Assembly: GCF_014892575.1 (NCBI RefSeq)
Contig: NZ_JADBGI010000009.1
Span: 62,001 to 126,000 of the forward strand
Direction: 5' to 3'
DNA length: 64,000 nucleotides
DNA from: Nocardiopsis coralli
Lineage (GTDB): Bacteria; Actinomycetota; Actinomycetes; Streptosporangiales; Streptosporangiaceae
Part shown: positions 52,763 through 61,489 of the stretch, piece by piece
Numbering within the stretch: the stretch's first letter is position 1
Layout: each line of letters opens with the position of its first letter
Program-made: the position numbers and the translations under genes
Notes under the pieces: model-generated
The model's database searches: none
Seen by the model: only the letters and a program-made list of their open reading frames with translations
Told to the model about the DNA's origin: nothing

Positions 52763-53830
52763 TCACCCGGTCTCGTGCGGGCGGGGCAGGTCGGGGCGGC
52801 GCGGGCCCATGCCCTGCGGGAACAGGTCGGTGTGTGCGTGGTGCAGGGGTGTGCCGGCCAGGTCGGCGACGGCGTGGGCCAGGGAGGGGTTGTCCAGGTG
52901 TCCGCCCACGGCGGTGATCGTCTGCGCCAGGGCGGTGCGGGGGTGGGCGCCCAGGTGGGTGATGGCGTAGAGGGCGGCCACGGCGGGGGTGCGTGAGGCC
53001 CCGGCCCAGCAGTGCAGGAACACGTGGTGGCCTTCGGTGCGCAGGTCGGCGACGGCTTGTGCGGCCTGGGTGAGGGTGTGGTGGAGGTTGGTGTTGGCGC
53101 CGGGCCGGTCGTGCAGCCACGGGCGCACCCAGTGGGTGGGGTCCAGGTGGGGTGCGTCGCTGGGGTGGGTGCGGCAGAGCGAGACCGCGGCGGTGGGTGT
53201 GGTGGGGGCGGTGCGTAGGTGGTCGATGTTGCCCAGGCTGACGCCGTGGTCGTGGGGGTGGGGTGTGGTGAAGGGGGGAAGGCGCAGGTCGTCTCGGGTG
53301 CGGATGGGGTGGTGGGGCCACTGGTCGGGGTGGTGGCCGTGCAGGGCTGTGAGGGCGCGTTCGGTGTGGGTGTGTTGGTCGTGGCCCAGGGCGCGCAGGC
53401 TGTGCGGGTCCAGGGCGGAGATGCCCCAGTGGGCGGTGGCCAGGGCCGCGGTGTACAGCAGGGTGTCGGGGTGGGGGTGTTGGCGGGCGGCGGTCAGGGT
53501 GTGGTGCAGGTGGTGGGCGGCCAACGTGTGCTGGGCGGGGTGGTGGGGCGGTTGGGGTGTGTGGGTGAACAGGTGCAGTGAGGCGGTGCGGGGGTCGGCC
53601 GAGTTCGGGGTGGGTGGGGGTGGTGTGCGGGTGTGGACCAGGGCGTGCAGGTGGTGGGCCCAGGTGCGGTCGGCCGGGTCGGTGGCGGTGTGGGGTGCGG
53701 TCAGGGCGGTGTGGACCAGGTCGGTGACGGCGCGGGCGTGTTGGGGGTCGCGCTGGTGCAGGCGGGCGGCGGCGGTGGGTGCGCAGGCGGCTCCGGCGGC
53801 GCGGTCGTCGGTGGGGTCGGGTGGGAGCAC
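52763..53830 (-). CDS. dual-specificity/tyrosine phosphatase with long N-terminal domain
   Basis: 355-residue protein. The C-terminal part (about 190-340) is a CX5R phosphatase: HVFLHCWAGASRTPAVAALYA carries Cys and Arg, LDPTHWVRPWLHDRPGANTNLH the general-acid region. The first 185 residues are alanine/histidine-rich, and the very start (TDDRAAGAACA) and a later segment (DTLLYTAALATAHWGISAL) vaguely resemble ADP-ribosylglycohydrolases, but the metal-binding aspartates expected there are not clear. GTG at 53830. Substrate unknown; adjacent to nitrite assimilation genes by position only. Confidence 0.75.
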   Translation of the reverse strand: MLPPDPTDDRAAGAACAPTAAARLHQRDPQHARAVTDLVHTALTAPHTATDPADRTWAHHLHALVHTRTPPPPTPNSADPRTASLHLFTHTPQPPHHPAQHTLAAHHLHHTLTAARQHPHPDTLLYTAALATAHWGISALDPHSLRALGHDQHTHTERALTALHGHHPDQWPHHPIRTRDDLRLPPFTTPHPHDHGVSLGNIDHLRTAPTTPTAAVSLCRTHPSDAPHLDPTHWVRPWLHDRPGANTNLHHTLTQAAQAVADLRTEGHHVFLHCWAGASRTPAVAALYAITHLGAHPRTALAQTITAVGGHLDNPSLAHAVADLAGTPLHHAHTDLFPQGMGPRRPDLPRPHETG

Positions 53831-53881
53831 GGCGGGTGGCCTTTCGGGCGGGGGTGGGTCCGCCCGTGTGTGTACCCGTTC

Positions 53882-54994
53882 TCAGTGGGGGTCGGTGGCC
53901 AGGCGGTAGCCGCGTTTGACGACCGTTTGGATGAGGCGGGGGTTTCCCAGGGCGGTGCGCAGGCGTGCGACGGCTGTTTCGACGGCGTGGGTGTCGGCGT
54001 CGGGTCCCAGGCAGGAGAGCAGGTGGGTGCGGGTGCAGACCTGTCCGGGGCGGTGGGCCAGGGCGTGCATGAGGCGCATGAGGGTGGGCGAGAGGGTGTG
54101 CACGCACCCGTCGAGCAGGACGGCGTGGCCGCGTAGGCGTAGGTGGTGGCCGGCCACGCGCAGGGTGGGAAAGCGCGCGGGCAGGGTTTCGGTGAGGGTG
54201 CGTACTTGGGCGCCGATGCGGGCGCGGCGGGGCCATTGGGTGGGGATGTCGTGGGCTTGGAGGGGGCGTGCGGTGACCGGTCCCACGCACATGGCCATGA
54301 CGTCGTTTTTCAGGGCGCGGATGAGGTGGTGTTGGTGGCCGGTGTGGTGGGCGCGGGTGAGTAGGCCTGCGGCGGCGGGGGCGCTGGTGAAGGTGATGGC
54401 GTCGATGCCGCGTTGGCAGGTGGTGTCGATGAGGTGGTCCAGGGGTGTGGTGTCGGTGGGGTGGGTCCAGCGGTAGACGGGGATCTCGATGACGGTGGCG
54501 CCGGCCATGCGTAGGGCGGCGGTGAAGTCGGGCAGGGGTTCGCCGTGGAGTTGGACGGCGATGCGTTGTCCTGCGACGCCTTGGTCGAGCAGGTGGTCCA
54601 GGACTTCGGCGGAGGATTCGGAGGGTGGGGACCATTCTTCGGTCAGGCCGGCGGCGCGGACGGCGCCTTTGGCTTTGGGGCCGCGGGCCAGGACGCGGGA
54701 GTGGTGCATGGCGGTCTTGAGTTGTTCTGCGGTGCCCCAGGTTTCGCAGGCCTCGAGCCAGCCGCGGAAGCCGATGCCGGTGGTGGCCACGACGATGTCG
54801 GCGGGGTGGTGGGCGAGTTCGTCGGAGACGCGGGCCAGGCGGCGGTCGTCGGCCAGGGGCAGGATCTGCAGGGCGGGGGCGGCGATGACGTGGGCGCCTT
54901 TGCGGGTGAGGAGGGCGGTGAGTTCTTCGGCGCGGCGGGCGGCGGTGACGGCGACGGTGAAGCCGGCCAGGGGTTGGGTGGTGGGTTGGTTCAT
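53882..54994 (-). CDS. uroporphyrinogen-III synthase fused to winged-helix regulator
   Basis: 370-residue protein. Residues 1-255 are HemD-like (FTVAVTAARRAEELTALLTRKG, IVVATTGIGFRGWLEA, ITFTSAPAAAGLL), the last 95 residues an OmpR/PhoB-type winged helix (GHAVLLDGCVHTLSPTLMRLMHALAHRPGQVCTRTHLLSCLG, VETAVARLRTALG, VVKRGYRLA, read in parts). HemD makes the ring for sirohaem and haem; the fusion occurs in actinobacteria next to nirBD genes, where it probably senses or regulates nitrite assimilation. Its ATG overlaps the nirD stop by four bases, so it is the third gene of nirB-nirD-hemD. Confidence 0.9.
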   Translation of the reverse strand: MNQPTTQPLAGFTVAVTAARRAEELTALLTRKGAHVIAAPALQILPLADDRRLARVSDELAHHPADIVVATTGIGFRGWLEACETWGTAEQLKTAMHHSRVLARGPKAKGAVRAAGLTEEWSPPSESSAEVLDHLLDQGVAGQRIAVQLHGEPLPDFTAALRMAGATVIEIPVYRWTHPTDTTPLDHLIDTTCQRGIDAITFTSAPAAAGLLTRAHHTGHQHHLIRALKNDVMAMCVGPVTARPLQAHDIPTQWPRRARIGAQVRTLTETLPARFPTLRVAGHHLRLRGHAVLLDGCVHTLSPTLMRLMHALAHRPGQVCTRTHLLSCLGPDADTHAVETAVARLRTALGNPRLIQTVVKRGYRLATDPH

Positions 54995-55356
54995 GGGGTG
55001 TCCTGTTCGGGGCGGGTGTGGATCTGTATGTGGTGGTTGTGGGTGCGGACGGGGTGGGTGTTGAGGCGGGTGGTGGGGTCGGTGAGGCTGTGGCCGGTGG
55101 CCAGGTCGAAGGTGTGTTTGTGCAGGGGTGAGGTGAGGGTGGGGCGGCCGTGGTGGTCGCCGATGATGCCGCGGGCCAGGACGGCGGCTCCGGTGTAGGG
55201 GTCGATGTTGTCCAGGGCGTGCAGGTGGTGGGTGTGGGTGCGTACCAGGACGAGTTGGGTGTGGTCGGGCAGCAGGACGGCGAGGGGGTCTTCGGGGTGC
55301 AGGTGGTGGCTGGGGCAGGCGGTGATCCAGGTGTGGGTGGTGGTTGTGGTGGTCAT
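54991..55356 (-). CDS. nirD: nitrite reductase small subunit NirD
   Basis: 121-residue Rieske-fold subunit of NADH-dependent assimilatory nitrite reductase. HALDNIDPYTGAAVLARGIIGD and SPLHKHTFDLATGH are the family motifs; like other NirD proteins it lacks the Rieske cysteines. It starts MTTTTTTHTW and is unusually His/Thr-rich. ATG at 55356 overlaps the nirB stop by four bases. Confidence 0.93.
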   Translation of the reverse strand: MTTTTTTHTWITACPSHHLHPEDPLAVLLPDHTQLVLVRTHTHHLHALDNIDPYTGAAVLARGIIGDHHGRPTLTSPLHKHTFDLATGHSLTDPTTRLNTHPVRTHNHHIQIHTRPEQDTP

Positions 55357-57854
55357 CGGGTGGCCTCCTGGGGGCGGGTGGTGGGCAGGCCCAGGTCGGT
55401 GGGGGTTGTGGGGACGGGTTGGTCGCGCACGGTGGTGAAGGCGATGGTGGGGTCGGGGGTGTGGGGGGCGTTGGTGAAGGTGGTGAAGCGGGCGAGTTTG
55501 TCGGGGTCGTTCAGGACGTCGGCCCATTCGTCGGTGTAGTGGGCCACGTGTTCTTCCATGGCTTGTTCGAGGTCGGCGGCGATGCCGAGGCTGTCGTCGA
55601 GGACGACCTCGCGCAGGTGGTCCAGGCCGCCGTCGAGGTTCTCGATCCAGGGGGCGGTGCGTTGGAGGCGGTCGGCGGTGCGGATGTAGTACATGAGGAA
55701 GCGGTCGATGGTGCGGATGAGGGTGGGCTCGTCCAGGTCGGTGGCCAGGAGTTGGGCGTGGCGGGGGGTGAAGCCGCCGTTGCCGCCGACGTAGAGGTTC
55801 CAGCCGGTGTCGGTGGCGATGATGCCGAAATCCTTGCTGCGGGCTTCGGCGCATTCGCGGGCGCATCCGGAGACGGCGGATTTGAGTTTGTGGGGTGCGC
55901 GCAGGCCGCGGTAGCGCTCTTCGAGGCGGATGGCGAGGGTGACCGAGTCCTGGACGCCGTAGCGGCACCAGGTGGTGCCCACGCAGGATTTGACGGTGCG
56001 TAGGGATTTTCCGTAGGCGTGGCCGGATTCGAAGCCTGCGTCGACCAGGCGGCGCCAGATGTGGGGCAGTTGTTCGAGGCGGGCGCCGAGCAGGTCCACG
56101 CGTTGGGCGCCGGTGATCTTGGTGTAGAGGTCGAAGTCGCGGGCGACCTGGCCGATGGTGATGAGTTTGTCGGGGGTGATCTCGCCGCCGGGGATGCGGG
56201 GCACGACGGAGTAGGTGCCGTTGCGTTGCATGTTGGCCAGGTGGCGGTCGTTGGTGTCCTGCAGGTGGGCGCGGTCGGGTTGCAGGATGTGGCCGGTGCC
56301 GGCCGAGGCCAGGATCGAGGCGATGGCGGGTTTGCAGAGGTGGCAGCCGCGTCCGGTGCCGTGGGTGGTGATGAGTTCGGAGAAGGTGCGGATGCCACTG
56401 GCGCGCACGATCTGGTGCAGGTCGGCGCGTGAGTGGGTGAAGTGTTCGCACAGGGCGGTGGATTGTTCGATGCCGGCGTCGTTGAGCAGGCGGGTGAGGG
56501 TGGGAACGCAGGAGCCGCAGCTGGTTCCGGCGCCGGTGTGGTTCTTGAGGGTGTCCAGGGTGTGGCAGCCCTGGTCGATGGCGCTGGTGAGGTCGTTCTT
56601 GGTGACGGCGTTGCAGGAGCAGATCTGGGCGGTGGCGGGCAGGTCGGTGGCGGTGGGTGCGGGTGCGTTGGGGCTGATGAGGGCGAGCGGGTCGCCGGGC
56701 AGGGTGTGGCCGAGCAGGGGGCGCAGGGTGGCCAGGGCGGTGGTGTCGCCGACCAGGACGGCGCCGAGCAGGGTGGTGGCGTCGTCGGAGAGCACGAGTT
56801 TGGCGTAGCGGCCGCCGGCGGTGTCGTTGACCACGACGTCCAGGGCGCCGGGGGTGGTGGCGTGGGCGTCGCCGAGGCTGGCCACGTCCGCGCCCAGGAG
56901 TTTGAGTTCGGTGGCGGGCCGGGCGGGGGTGAAGTGGGCGGGGTGTCCGGTGAGGTGGTCGGCGGCCGTGTCGGCCATGGCGTTGCCGGGGGCGATGAGG
57001 CCGTGCACGGTGCCTTGGTGGGAGGCGACTTCGCCGATGGCGAGGATGTCGGGGTGGCTGGTGGTGCAGGTGTGGTCGATGGCGGCGCCTCCGCGCGGGC
57101 CCAGTTCGAGGCCGGCTTGGCGGGCGAGGTGGTCGCGGGGGCGGATGCCGACGGAGAAGACGACCAGGTCGGCGTCCAGGGTGGTGCCGTTGTCCAGGTG
57201 CAGGTGGTTGGTGCCCTGGGGGGTGGTGGTGATGTGGGTGGTGGCGGCGCCGGTGTGCAGGTGCAGGCCCAGGTCGGTGATGTGGGTGGCGAGCAGGTGG
57301 CCGGCGCCGGGGTCGAGTTGGGCGGGCATGAGGTGGTCGGCGAGTTCGATCACGTGGGTGTCAAGGCCGAGCAGGCGTAGGGCGTTGGCGGCTTCGAGGC
57401 CGAGCAGGCCGCCGCCGATGACGGCGCCGGTGCGGGCGCCTGCGGCGGCGCGGGTGATGGCGTCCAGGTCGTCGATGGTGCGGTAGGTGTGGCATCCGGG
57501 CAGGTCGTGGCCGGGGATGGGTGGGACGAAGGGGTCGGAGCCGGTGGCCAGGACGAGGCGGTCCCAGTGGTGGGTGGTGCCGCCGGTGGTGGTGGCGGTG
57601 TGTGCGGTGGGGTCCAGGTGGGTGACGGTGTGGCCGGTGAGGATGCGGGTGTTTGGGCTGGTCAGGGGCGGTAGGGCCAGGTCGTCTTCGGTGGCGCCGT
57701 CGGCGTAGGTGGACAGGGCGACGCGGTCGTAGGCGGGGCGGGGTTCTTCGCCCAGGACGGTGATGCGCCACTGGTGGGTGGTGTCGCGCTGGTGCAGGGC
57801 CTGGACGAGGCGGTGGCCGACCATGCCGTTGCCGATGACGAGGAGGTCGTGCAT
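55353..57854 (-). CDS. nirB: nitrite reductase large subunit NirB
   Basis: 833-residue NADH:nitrite reductase, reducing nitrite to ammonium. Domains in order: FAD/NAD-binding (LLVIGNGMVGHRLVQAL; GGGLLGLEAANAL), BFD-type [2Fe-2S] (ICSCNAVTKNDLTSAI, GAGTSCGSC), then sulfite/nitrite reductase halves with the sirohaem-[4Fe-4S] ligands in SCVGTTWCRYG (Cx5C) and VSGCARECAEARSKDFGII (Cx3C). All cysteines are present. ATG at 57854 follows AAGGAG. It heads the nirB-nirD-hemD operon. Confidence 0.95.
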   Translation of the reverse strand: MHDLLVIGNGMVGHRLVQALHQRDTTHQWRITVLGEEPRPAYDRVALSTYADGATEDDLALPPLTSPNTRILTGHTVTHLDPTAHTATTTGGTTHHWDRLVLATGSDPFVPPIPGHDLPGCHTYRTIDDLDAITRAAAGARTGAVIGGGLLGLEAANALRLLGLDTHVIELADHLMPAQLDPGAGHLLATHITDLGLHLHTGAATTHITTTPQGTNHLHLDNGTTLDADLVVFSVGIRPRDHLARQAGLELGPRGGAAIDHTCTTSHPDILAIGEVASHQGTVHGLIAPGNAMADTAADHLTGHPAHFTPARPATELKLLGADVASLGDAHATTPGALDVVVNDTAGGRYAKLVLSDDATTLLGAVLVGDTTALATLRPLLGHTLPGDPLALISPNAPAPTATDLPATAQICSCNAVTKNDLTSAIDQGCHTLDTLKNHTGAGTSCGSCVPTLTRLLNDAGIEQSTALCEHFTHSRADLHQIVRASGIRTFSELITTHGTGRGCHLCKPAIASILASAGTGHILQPDRAHLQDTNDRHLANMQRNGTYSVVPRIPGGEITPDKLITIGQVARDFDLYTKITGAQRVDLLGARLEQLPHIWRRLVDAGFESGHAYGKSLRTVKSCVGTTWCRYGVQDSVTLAIRLEERYRGLRAPHKLKSAVSGCARECAEARSKDFGIIATDTGWNLYVGGNGGFTPRHAQLLATDLDEPTLIRTIDRFLMYYIRTADRLQRTAPWIENLDGGLDHLREVVLDDSLGIAADLEQAMEEHVAHYTDEWADVLNDPDKLARFTTFTNAPHTPDPTIAFTTVRDQPVPTTPTDLGLPTTRPQEATR

Positions 57855-58195
57855 GGGGGTGCTCTCCTTGGGGTGGCGGGCTCTGGGCTCAGGGAACCGG
57901 TGGGCTGTTGCTGCGGGGTCAGGTGCGGGTGTCGGGGGTGTTTCGTTGTGGTCTCTGTGCAGGTGGGCGTGGTGTGAAGGGGTGGAGGGTCGGGGCGGGT
58001 CCGGTCCCCGGTGTGGGTGGGCCGGGGTGGGCCGGGGTGTGCCGATGACGGCTGGCGCGGCCGCCCCTCCCCCGGCCCTGCTGGGCGCGCACCCAACGAG
58101 TCGTGACCCTGCGTGTTCCTGGTCACGGGCGGGCCGCCCTGGCGCCGGGCGCGGATATCGTGGCTGCGCACAGTGCGTGAGTGAGGGTGGTGGAC
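57855..58195. other. divergent nirB / peptide-frnE intergenic region
   Basis: About 340 bases without a gene. It contains CGTGACC (58102-58108) and GGTCACG (58121-58127), inverted arms 12 bp apart that could bind a dimeric regulator such as a nitrate or nitrogen regulator. The nirB promoter must lie here. Confidence 0.5.
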
Positions 58196-58354
58196 ATGGC
58201 CGAGCCGGGCCGTGACGCGGTCGAGCACGGGCAGCAGGCCCTGGGCGGGCAGACCGGGCAGAGGGAGCAGGACGGGCCGGTTGCCGAGGTGGTGGGGCTG
58301 GTGTCGTTGGGTTCTGAGGACGCTCCGGCGTGCTCGGACGGTTTTTGCGGTTGA
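58196..58354 (+). CDS. 52-residue peptide with C-terminal cysteine motif
   Basis: Small reading frame from an ATG at 58196 (GAGGG about 10 bases upstream) to a TGA. It is acidic and glutamine/glycine-rich in the first half, has a hydrophobic VAEVVGLVSLG segment and ends DAPACSDGFCG, with two cysteines four residues apart. It is followed 12 bases later by the DsbA-like frnE gene, whose ribosome-binding site overlaps its stop region. The layout suggests a peptide handled by, or redox-coupled to, that oxidoreductase. I do not recognise the family. Confidence 0.6.
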   Translation: MAEPGRDAVEHGQQALGGQTGQREQDGPVAEVVGLVSLGSEDAPACSDGFCG

Positions 58355-58366
58355 GGGGGAGGCTTC

Positions 58367-59008
58367 GTGCAGGTCGAGATCTGGTCCGACATCGTGTGCC
58401 CGTGGTGCTACATCGGTAAGCGCCGTTTCGAGCGGGCCCTGGGCGAGTTCGCCGGCGCCGATCAGGTGCAGGTGCGCTGGCGCAGCTTCCAGCTGGACCC
58501 CGACTTCCCGGTGGGGGTGAGTGAGCCGGTCTACGATTCCTTGGCCAAGAAGATGGGTGCGCCCATCGAGCAGGTCGAGGAGATGACGGCGCGGGTGACG
58601 CAGGTGGCCGCCGAGGAGGGGTTGGACTACGACCTGGCCGGCGGGGTGATGGTCAACACCTTCGATGCGCACCGGCTGTTGCAGGCCGCGCAGGACCAGG
58701 GGGTGGGCGAGGGCGCTCACGAGGTGTTCCTGCGCGCCCAGCTGGTGCAGGCGCGGGATCTGTCCGAGCCCGAGGTGCTGGTGGAGCTGGCTCAGGAGGC
58801 GGGGTTGGAGGCCGGGCTCGCCCGCCGGGTGTTGGGCAGTGACGAGTACGCGCGCCAGGTGCGCGAGGACGTGGCGCTGGCGCAGAAGCTGGGCGGTACC
58901 GGGGTGCCCTTCTTCGTGTTGGACCGGGCTTTCGGTATTTCGGGGGCCCAGCCGGTGGAGGTGTTCGTCTCGGCGCTGGAGCGGGCCCGGCAGGCCTCGA
59001 CCGCCTGA
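58367..59008 (+). CDS. frnE: FrnE/DsbA-family oxidoreductase
   Basis: 213-residue thioredoxin-fold protein of the FrnE/2-hydroxychromene-2-carboxylate isomerase group. The active site is VCPWCYIGKRRFERAL with CPWC near the N terminus; GTGVPFFVLDRAFGISGAQPVEVF is the cis-proline loop. No signal peptide, so it is cytoplasmic. GTG at 58367 follows GGGGGAGG. It probably forms an operon with the preceding small peptide gene. Confidence 0.9.
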   Translation: MQVEIWSDIVCPWCYIGKRRFERALGEFAGADQVQVRWRSFQLDPDFPVGVSEPVYDSLAKKMGAPIEQVEEMTARVTQVAAEEGLDYDLAGGVMVNTFDAHRLLQAAQDQGVGEGAHEVFLRAQLVQARDLSEPEVLVELAQEAGLEAGLARRVLGSDEYARQVREDVALAQKLGGTGVPFFVLDRAFGISGAQPVEVFVSALERARQASTA

Positions 59009-59026
59009 GGGGTGCGGGGGTTGTGG

Positions 59027-59061
59027 CGGGGCGGGGTGCACGTGTGGTGTGCCCCGCCCCG
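59027..59061. terminator. hairpin between convergent genes
   Basis: CGGGGCGGGG (59027-59036) pairs with CCCCGCCCCG (59052-59061). Confidence 0.75.
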
Positions 59062-59077
59062 TTGGTGTTGGTGGGGG

Positions 59078-60103
59078 TCAGTTGTTGGGGCGGGCCGGGT
59101 CGGTGTGGGTGTCCTGGTCCGGGTGCGTCGGTGTCGGGGTGGTGGGGTGGGGGCGGCGGCGCAGGGTGGCCACGGCGACACCGGCCAGGCACAGCAGGCC
59201 GCCGGCCAGGGCCAGGGGTGCCGGGGCCTCGGACAGCAGTAGCCAGGACAGGGCGATGACCAGCGGGGGTGAGAGGTAGGTGGAGGCGGCCAGGCGGCCC
59301 GCGGTCACGTACGTCAGGGCGTATCCCCAGGTCAGGAATGCGATGGCGGTGGGGAAAACGCCGAGGTAGATCATCGTGAGGGTGGCTGGGGGCGGTGCGG
59401 CGGCGGTCTGCTCGGCCAGCTGCGGGGCGTAGGGCAGGGCCGCGACCGCGCCGGCGAGGCAGCCCAGCCATGTGAGGGTCAGGGCGTCGACGTGGTCGAG
59501 CAGGCGTTTCTGTCCGGTGGCGCTGGCCGCGTAGAGGAGGGCGGCGAGCAGGCCGAGGGCGACGCCGGCGGTGTCGCCGAGCCCTGAGGAGGTGCCTGCG
59601 GCGATGAGTGCGACCCCGCCGAAGGCGAGCGCGACGCCGATGAGCAGGCGGCCGGGGAAGCCTTCGCCGAGCAGTAGGCCGGCGAAGAGCGCCACCAGTG
59701 CGGGGGCGGTGTTGACCAGCAGGGCTGCGGTGCCTGCGTCCAGGTGCTGTTCTGCCTGGTTGAGGACCAGGTTGTACAGGCCGAACCAGGCCACACCCCA
59801 GGCGATCGTGGCGGCCAGGGGTCGGCCCCGGGGCAGGCGCAGGGTGCGGCGGGTCCACACGGCGCGGGCGGCGACGATCGCGGTCAGCACGGCGGCGCCG
59901 GCCAGGAGCCGGCCCAGTGCCAGTGCGCCCGGGGAGAAGTCGTGCCCGGCGGCGCGGATGCCGACGAAGGCCGAGGCCCACAGGGTGACGGTGACGGCTG
60001 CGGCCAGGGCGGGCAGGGCGGCGTGCGCGGCTGCGGGGCGCTGGGGTGTGGATGTGGGCGCGGTGGCGGGTTGGGGCCGCTGGTGTGGGCGTGGTTCGGT
60101 CAT
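59078..60103 (-). CDS. EamA-family (DMT) transporter
   Basis: 341-residue drug/metabolite transporter with ten predicted spans in two EamA repeats (VTLWASAFVGIRAAGHDFSPGALALGRLLAGA and LLYAASATGQKRLLDHVDALTL, read in parts). A Pro/Thr/His-rich tail follows the last span and an N-terminal tail is disordered. It is divergent from a LysR regulator with an 82-bp intergenic region. Confidence 0.88.
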   Translation of the reverse strand: MTEPRPHQRPQPATAPTSTPQRPAAAHAALPALAAAVTVTLWASAFVGIRAAGHDFSPGALALGRLLAGAAVLTAIVAARAVWTRRTLRLPRGRPLAATIAWGVAWFGLYNLVLNQAEQHLDAGTAALLVNTAPALVALFAGLLLGEGFPGRLLIGVALAFGGVALIAAGTSSGLGDTAGVALGLLAALLYAASATGQKRLLDHVDALTLTWLGCLAGAVAALPYAPQLAEQTAAAPPPATLTMIYLGVFPTAIAFLTWGYALTYVTAGRLAASTYLSPPLVIALSWLLLSEAPAPLALAGGLLCLAGVAVATLRRRPHPTTPTPTHPDQDTHTDPARPNN

Positions 60104-60185
60104 GGGGCCATCGTGGCGCTGCGGGTCGGTGAAGGACCAGCGAATAGTCCTTACGCACGATTCAGTGGGGCTTTATGGTCGGGGG

Positions 60186-61154
60186 ATGCTCGATGTCCAC
60201 CGGTTGCGTGTGTTCAGTTCGGTCGTGGCGAGCGGGTCGGTGCAGGGTGCTGCGGCCAACCTGGCGTACACGCCTTCGGCGGTCAGTCAGCACATCACGG
60301 CGCTGCAGCGTGAGACCGGGTTGGTGCTGTTCGAGCGGGTGGGGCGGGGGTTGCGTCCTACCCCGGCCGGGCTGGTGTTGGCTGCCGAGGCCGATGCGGT
60401 GTTGGCGCGGCTGGGTGAGGCGGAGTCCCGGGTGGCCGATCTGCGTGCGGGGCGCACGGGCACGCTGTCCATCGCTTACTTCGCCTCTGCGGGTGCGGCG
60501 TGGTTGCCCTCGGCGGTGCGCCGTGTCTCGGAGGCCTTTCCCGGTGTGCGTCTGGATCTGCGGTTGAGTGAGGCGTTGCCCGCCGACCCGGGTGTTCGCG
60601 CGGATCTGCAGTTGATCGTGGAGACCGAGGGTTTCGCTCCGGGGCCGGGGTTCACCGCGCACCGTCTGCGGGAGGATCCCTACCTCGCGGTGCTGCCGCG
60701 CGAGCATGCGCGTGCGGGTGAGGGGGCGATCGATCTGTTGGATCTGGCGGGTGAGCCCTGGATCGACAACGATGTCGCTGACGGGCCGTGCCGTGCGCGG
60801 CTCGTGCAGGCGTGCCATGCAGCGGGGTTCGCTCCGCCGTTTCGGCTCCGGGCGCACGATTATCCGACGGCGATGGCGTTCGTCTCGGCGGGGATGGGCA
60901 TCACGGTGATCCCGGGGTTGTGTTCGGTGCTGTTGCCGCCGGATCTGAGGGCGGTGCCCGTGGTGCGTCCCGCCCCGGTGCGTACCGTGACCGCGGTTCT
61001 GCGTTCGGCGAGCGACGGGCCGCCTCTGCGCGCGGCCCTGGAGGCTTTCCGTGCCCTGGCCGCGGGGGATCCGGTCCCTGGCCCGTCCGGGTCCGGTCAC
61101 CGGAGCCGGCCTGGGCCCATCGGGCAGGACGGGCGGCCTGACGTGCTCACCTGA
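60186..61154 (+). CDS. LysR-family transcriptional regulator
   Basis: 322-residue LysR-type protein: LDVHRLRVFSSVVASGSVQGAAANLAYTPSAVSQHITALQRETG (read in parts) is the winged helix-turn-helix, and RAGRTGTLSIAYFASAGAAWLP begins the effector domain. ATG at 60186 lies six bases after TATGGT (60174-60179), a leaderless start. It is divergent from the EamA transporter, which it probably controls. The region 60143-60165 contains AATAGTCCTTA, a possible LysR half-site. Confidence 0.92.
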   Translation: MLDVHRLRVFSSVVASGSVQGAAANLAYTPSAVSQHITALQRETGLVLFERVGRGLRPTPAGLVLAAEADAVLARLGEAESRVADLRAGRTGTLSIAYFASAGAAWLPSAVRRVSEAFPGVRLDLRLSEALPADPGVRADLQLIVETEGFAPGPGFTAHRLREDPYLAVLPREHARAGEGAIDLLDLAGEPWIDNDVADGPCRARLVQACHAAGFAPPFRLRAHDYPTAMAFVSAGMGITVIPGLCSVLLPPDLRAVPVVRPAPVRTVTAVLRSASDGPPLRAALEAFRALAAGDPVPGPSGSGHRSRPGPIGQDGRPDVLT

Positions 61155-61489
61155 GGAGAGGGACCTCTCCCCCGGCGCGGCCTCGGCCGTGGGCCAGGGC
61201 CTGTGTTGTGTGCACCTTCTGTCGCCTTGGCGAGTCCTGCGCCGAATGCCTCGTTCGAGGGACTGCGCCGCGCACGTCCCTCGAGGGTGAGGGTGGGCGT
61301 ATCCGGTGGTGCCCCGCAAGGCCGAGGAAGCAGGCCCCTCACTGTGCGCTGCTTGGCGAGCTCAGCAGTTTCACACAGCGGGGCCCGGCCTCGGTATGCA
61401 GCTGCGCTGAAGAGATCGGCGTTCGTCGGGGGCGTTGGTGGCGGGTGGTGGGTGGGCGCCGCCGAGCCGGTCTGTGGCCCGGGTGGTGC
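61155..61489. other. interval without a gene
   Basis: About 335 bases between the LysR gene and the convergent nasC-like gene. CTCGTTCGAGG and CTCGAGGG segments form short dyads, but no gene, promoter or terminator is clear. Confidence 0.5.
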
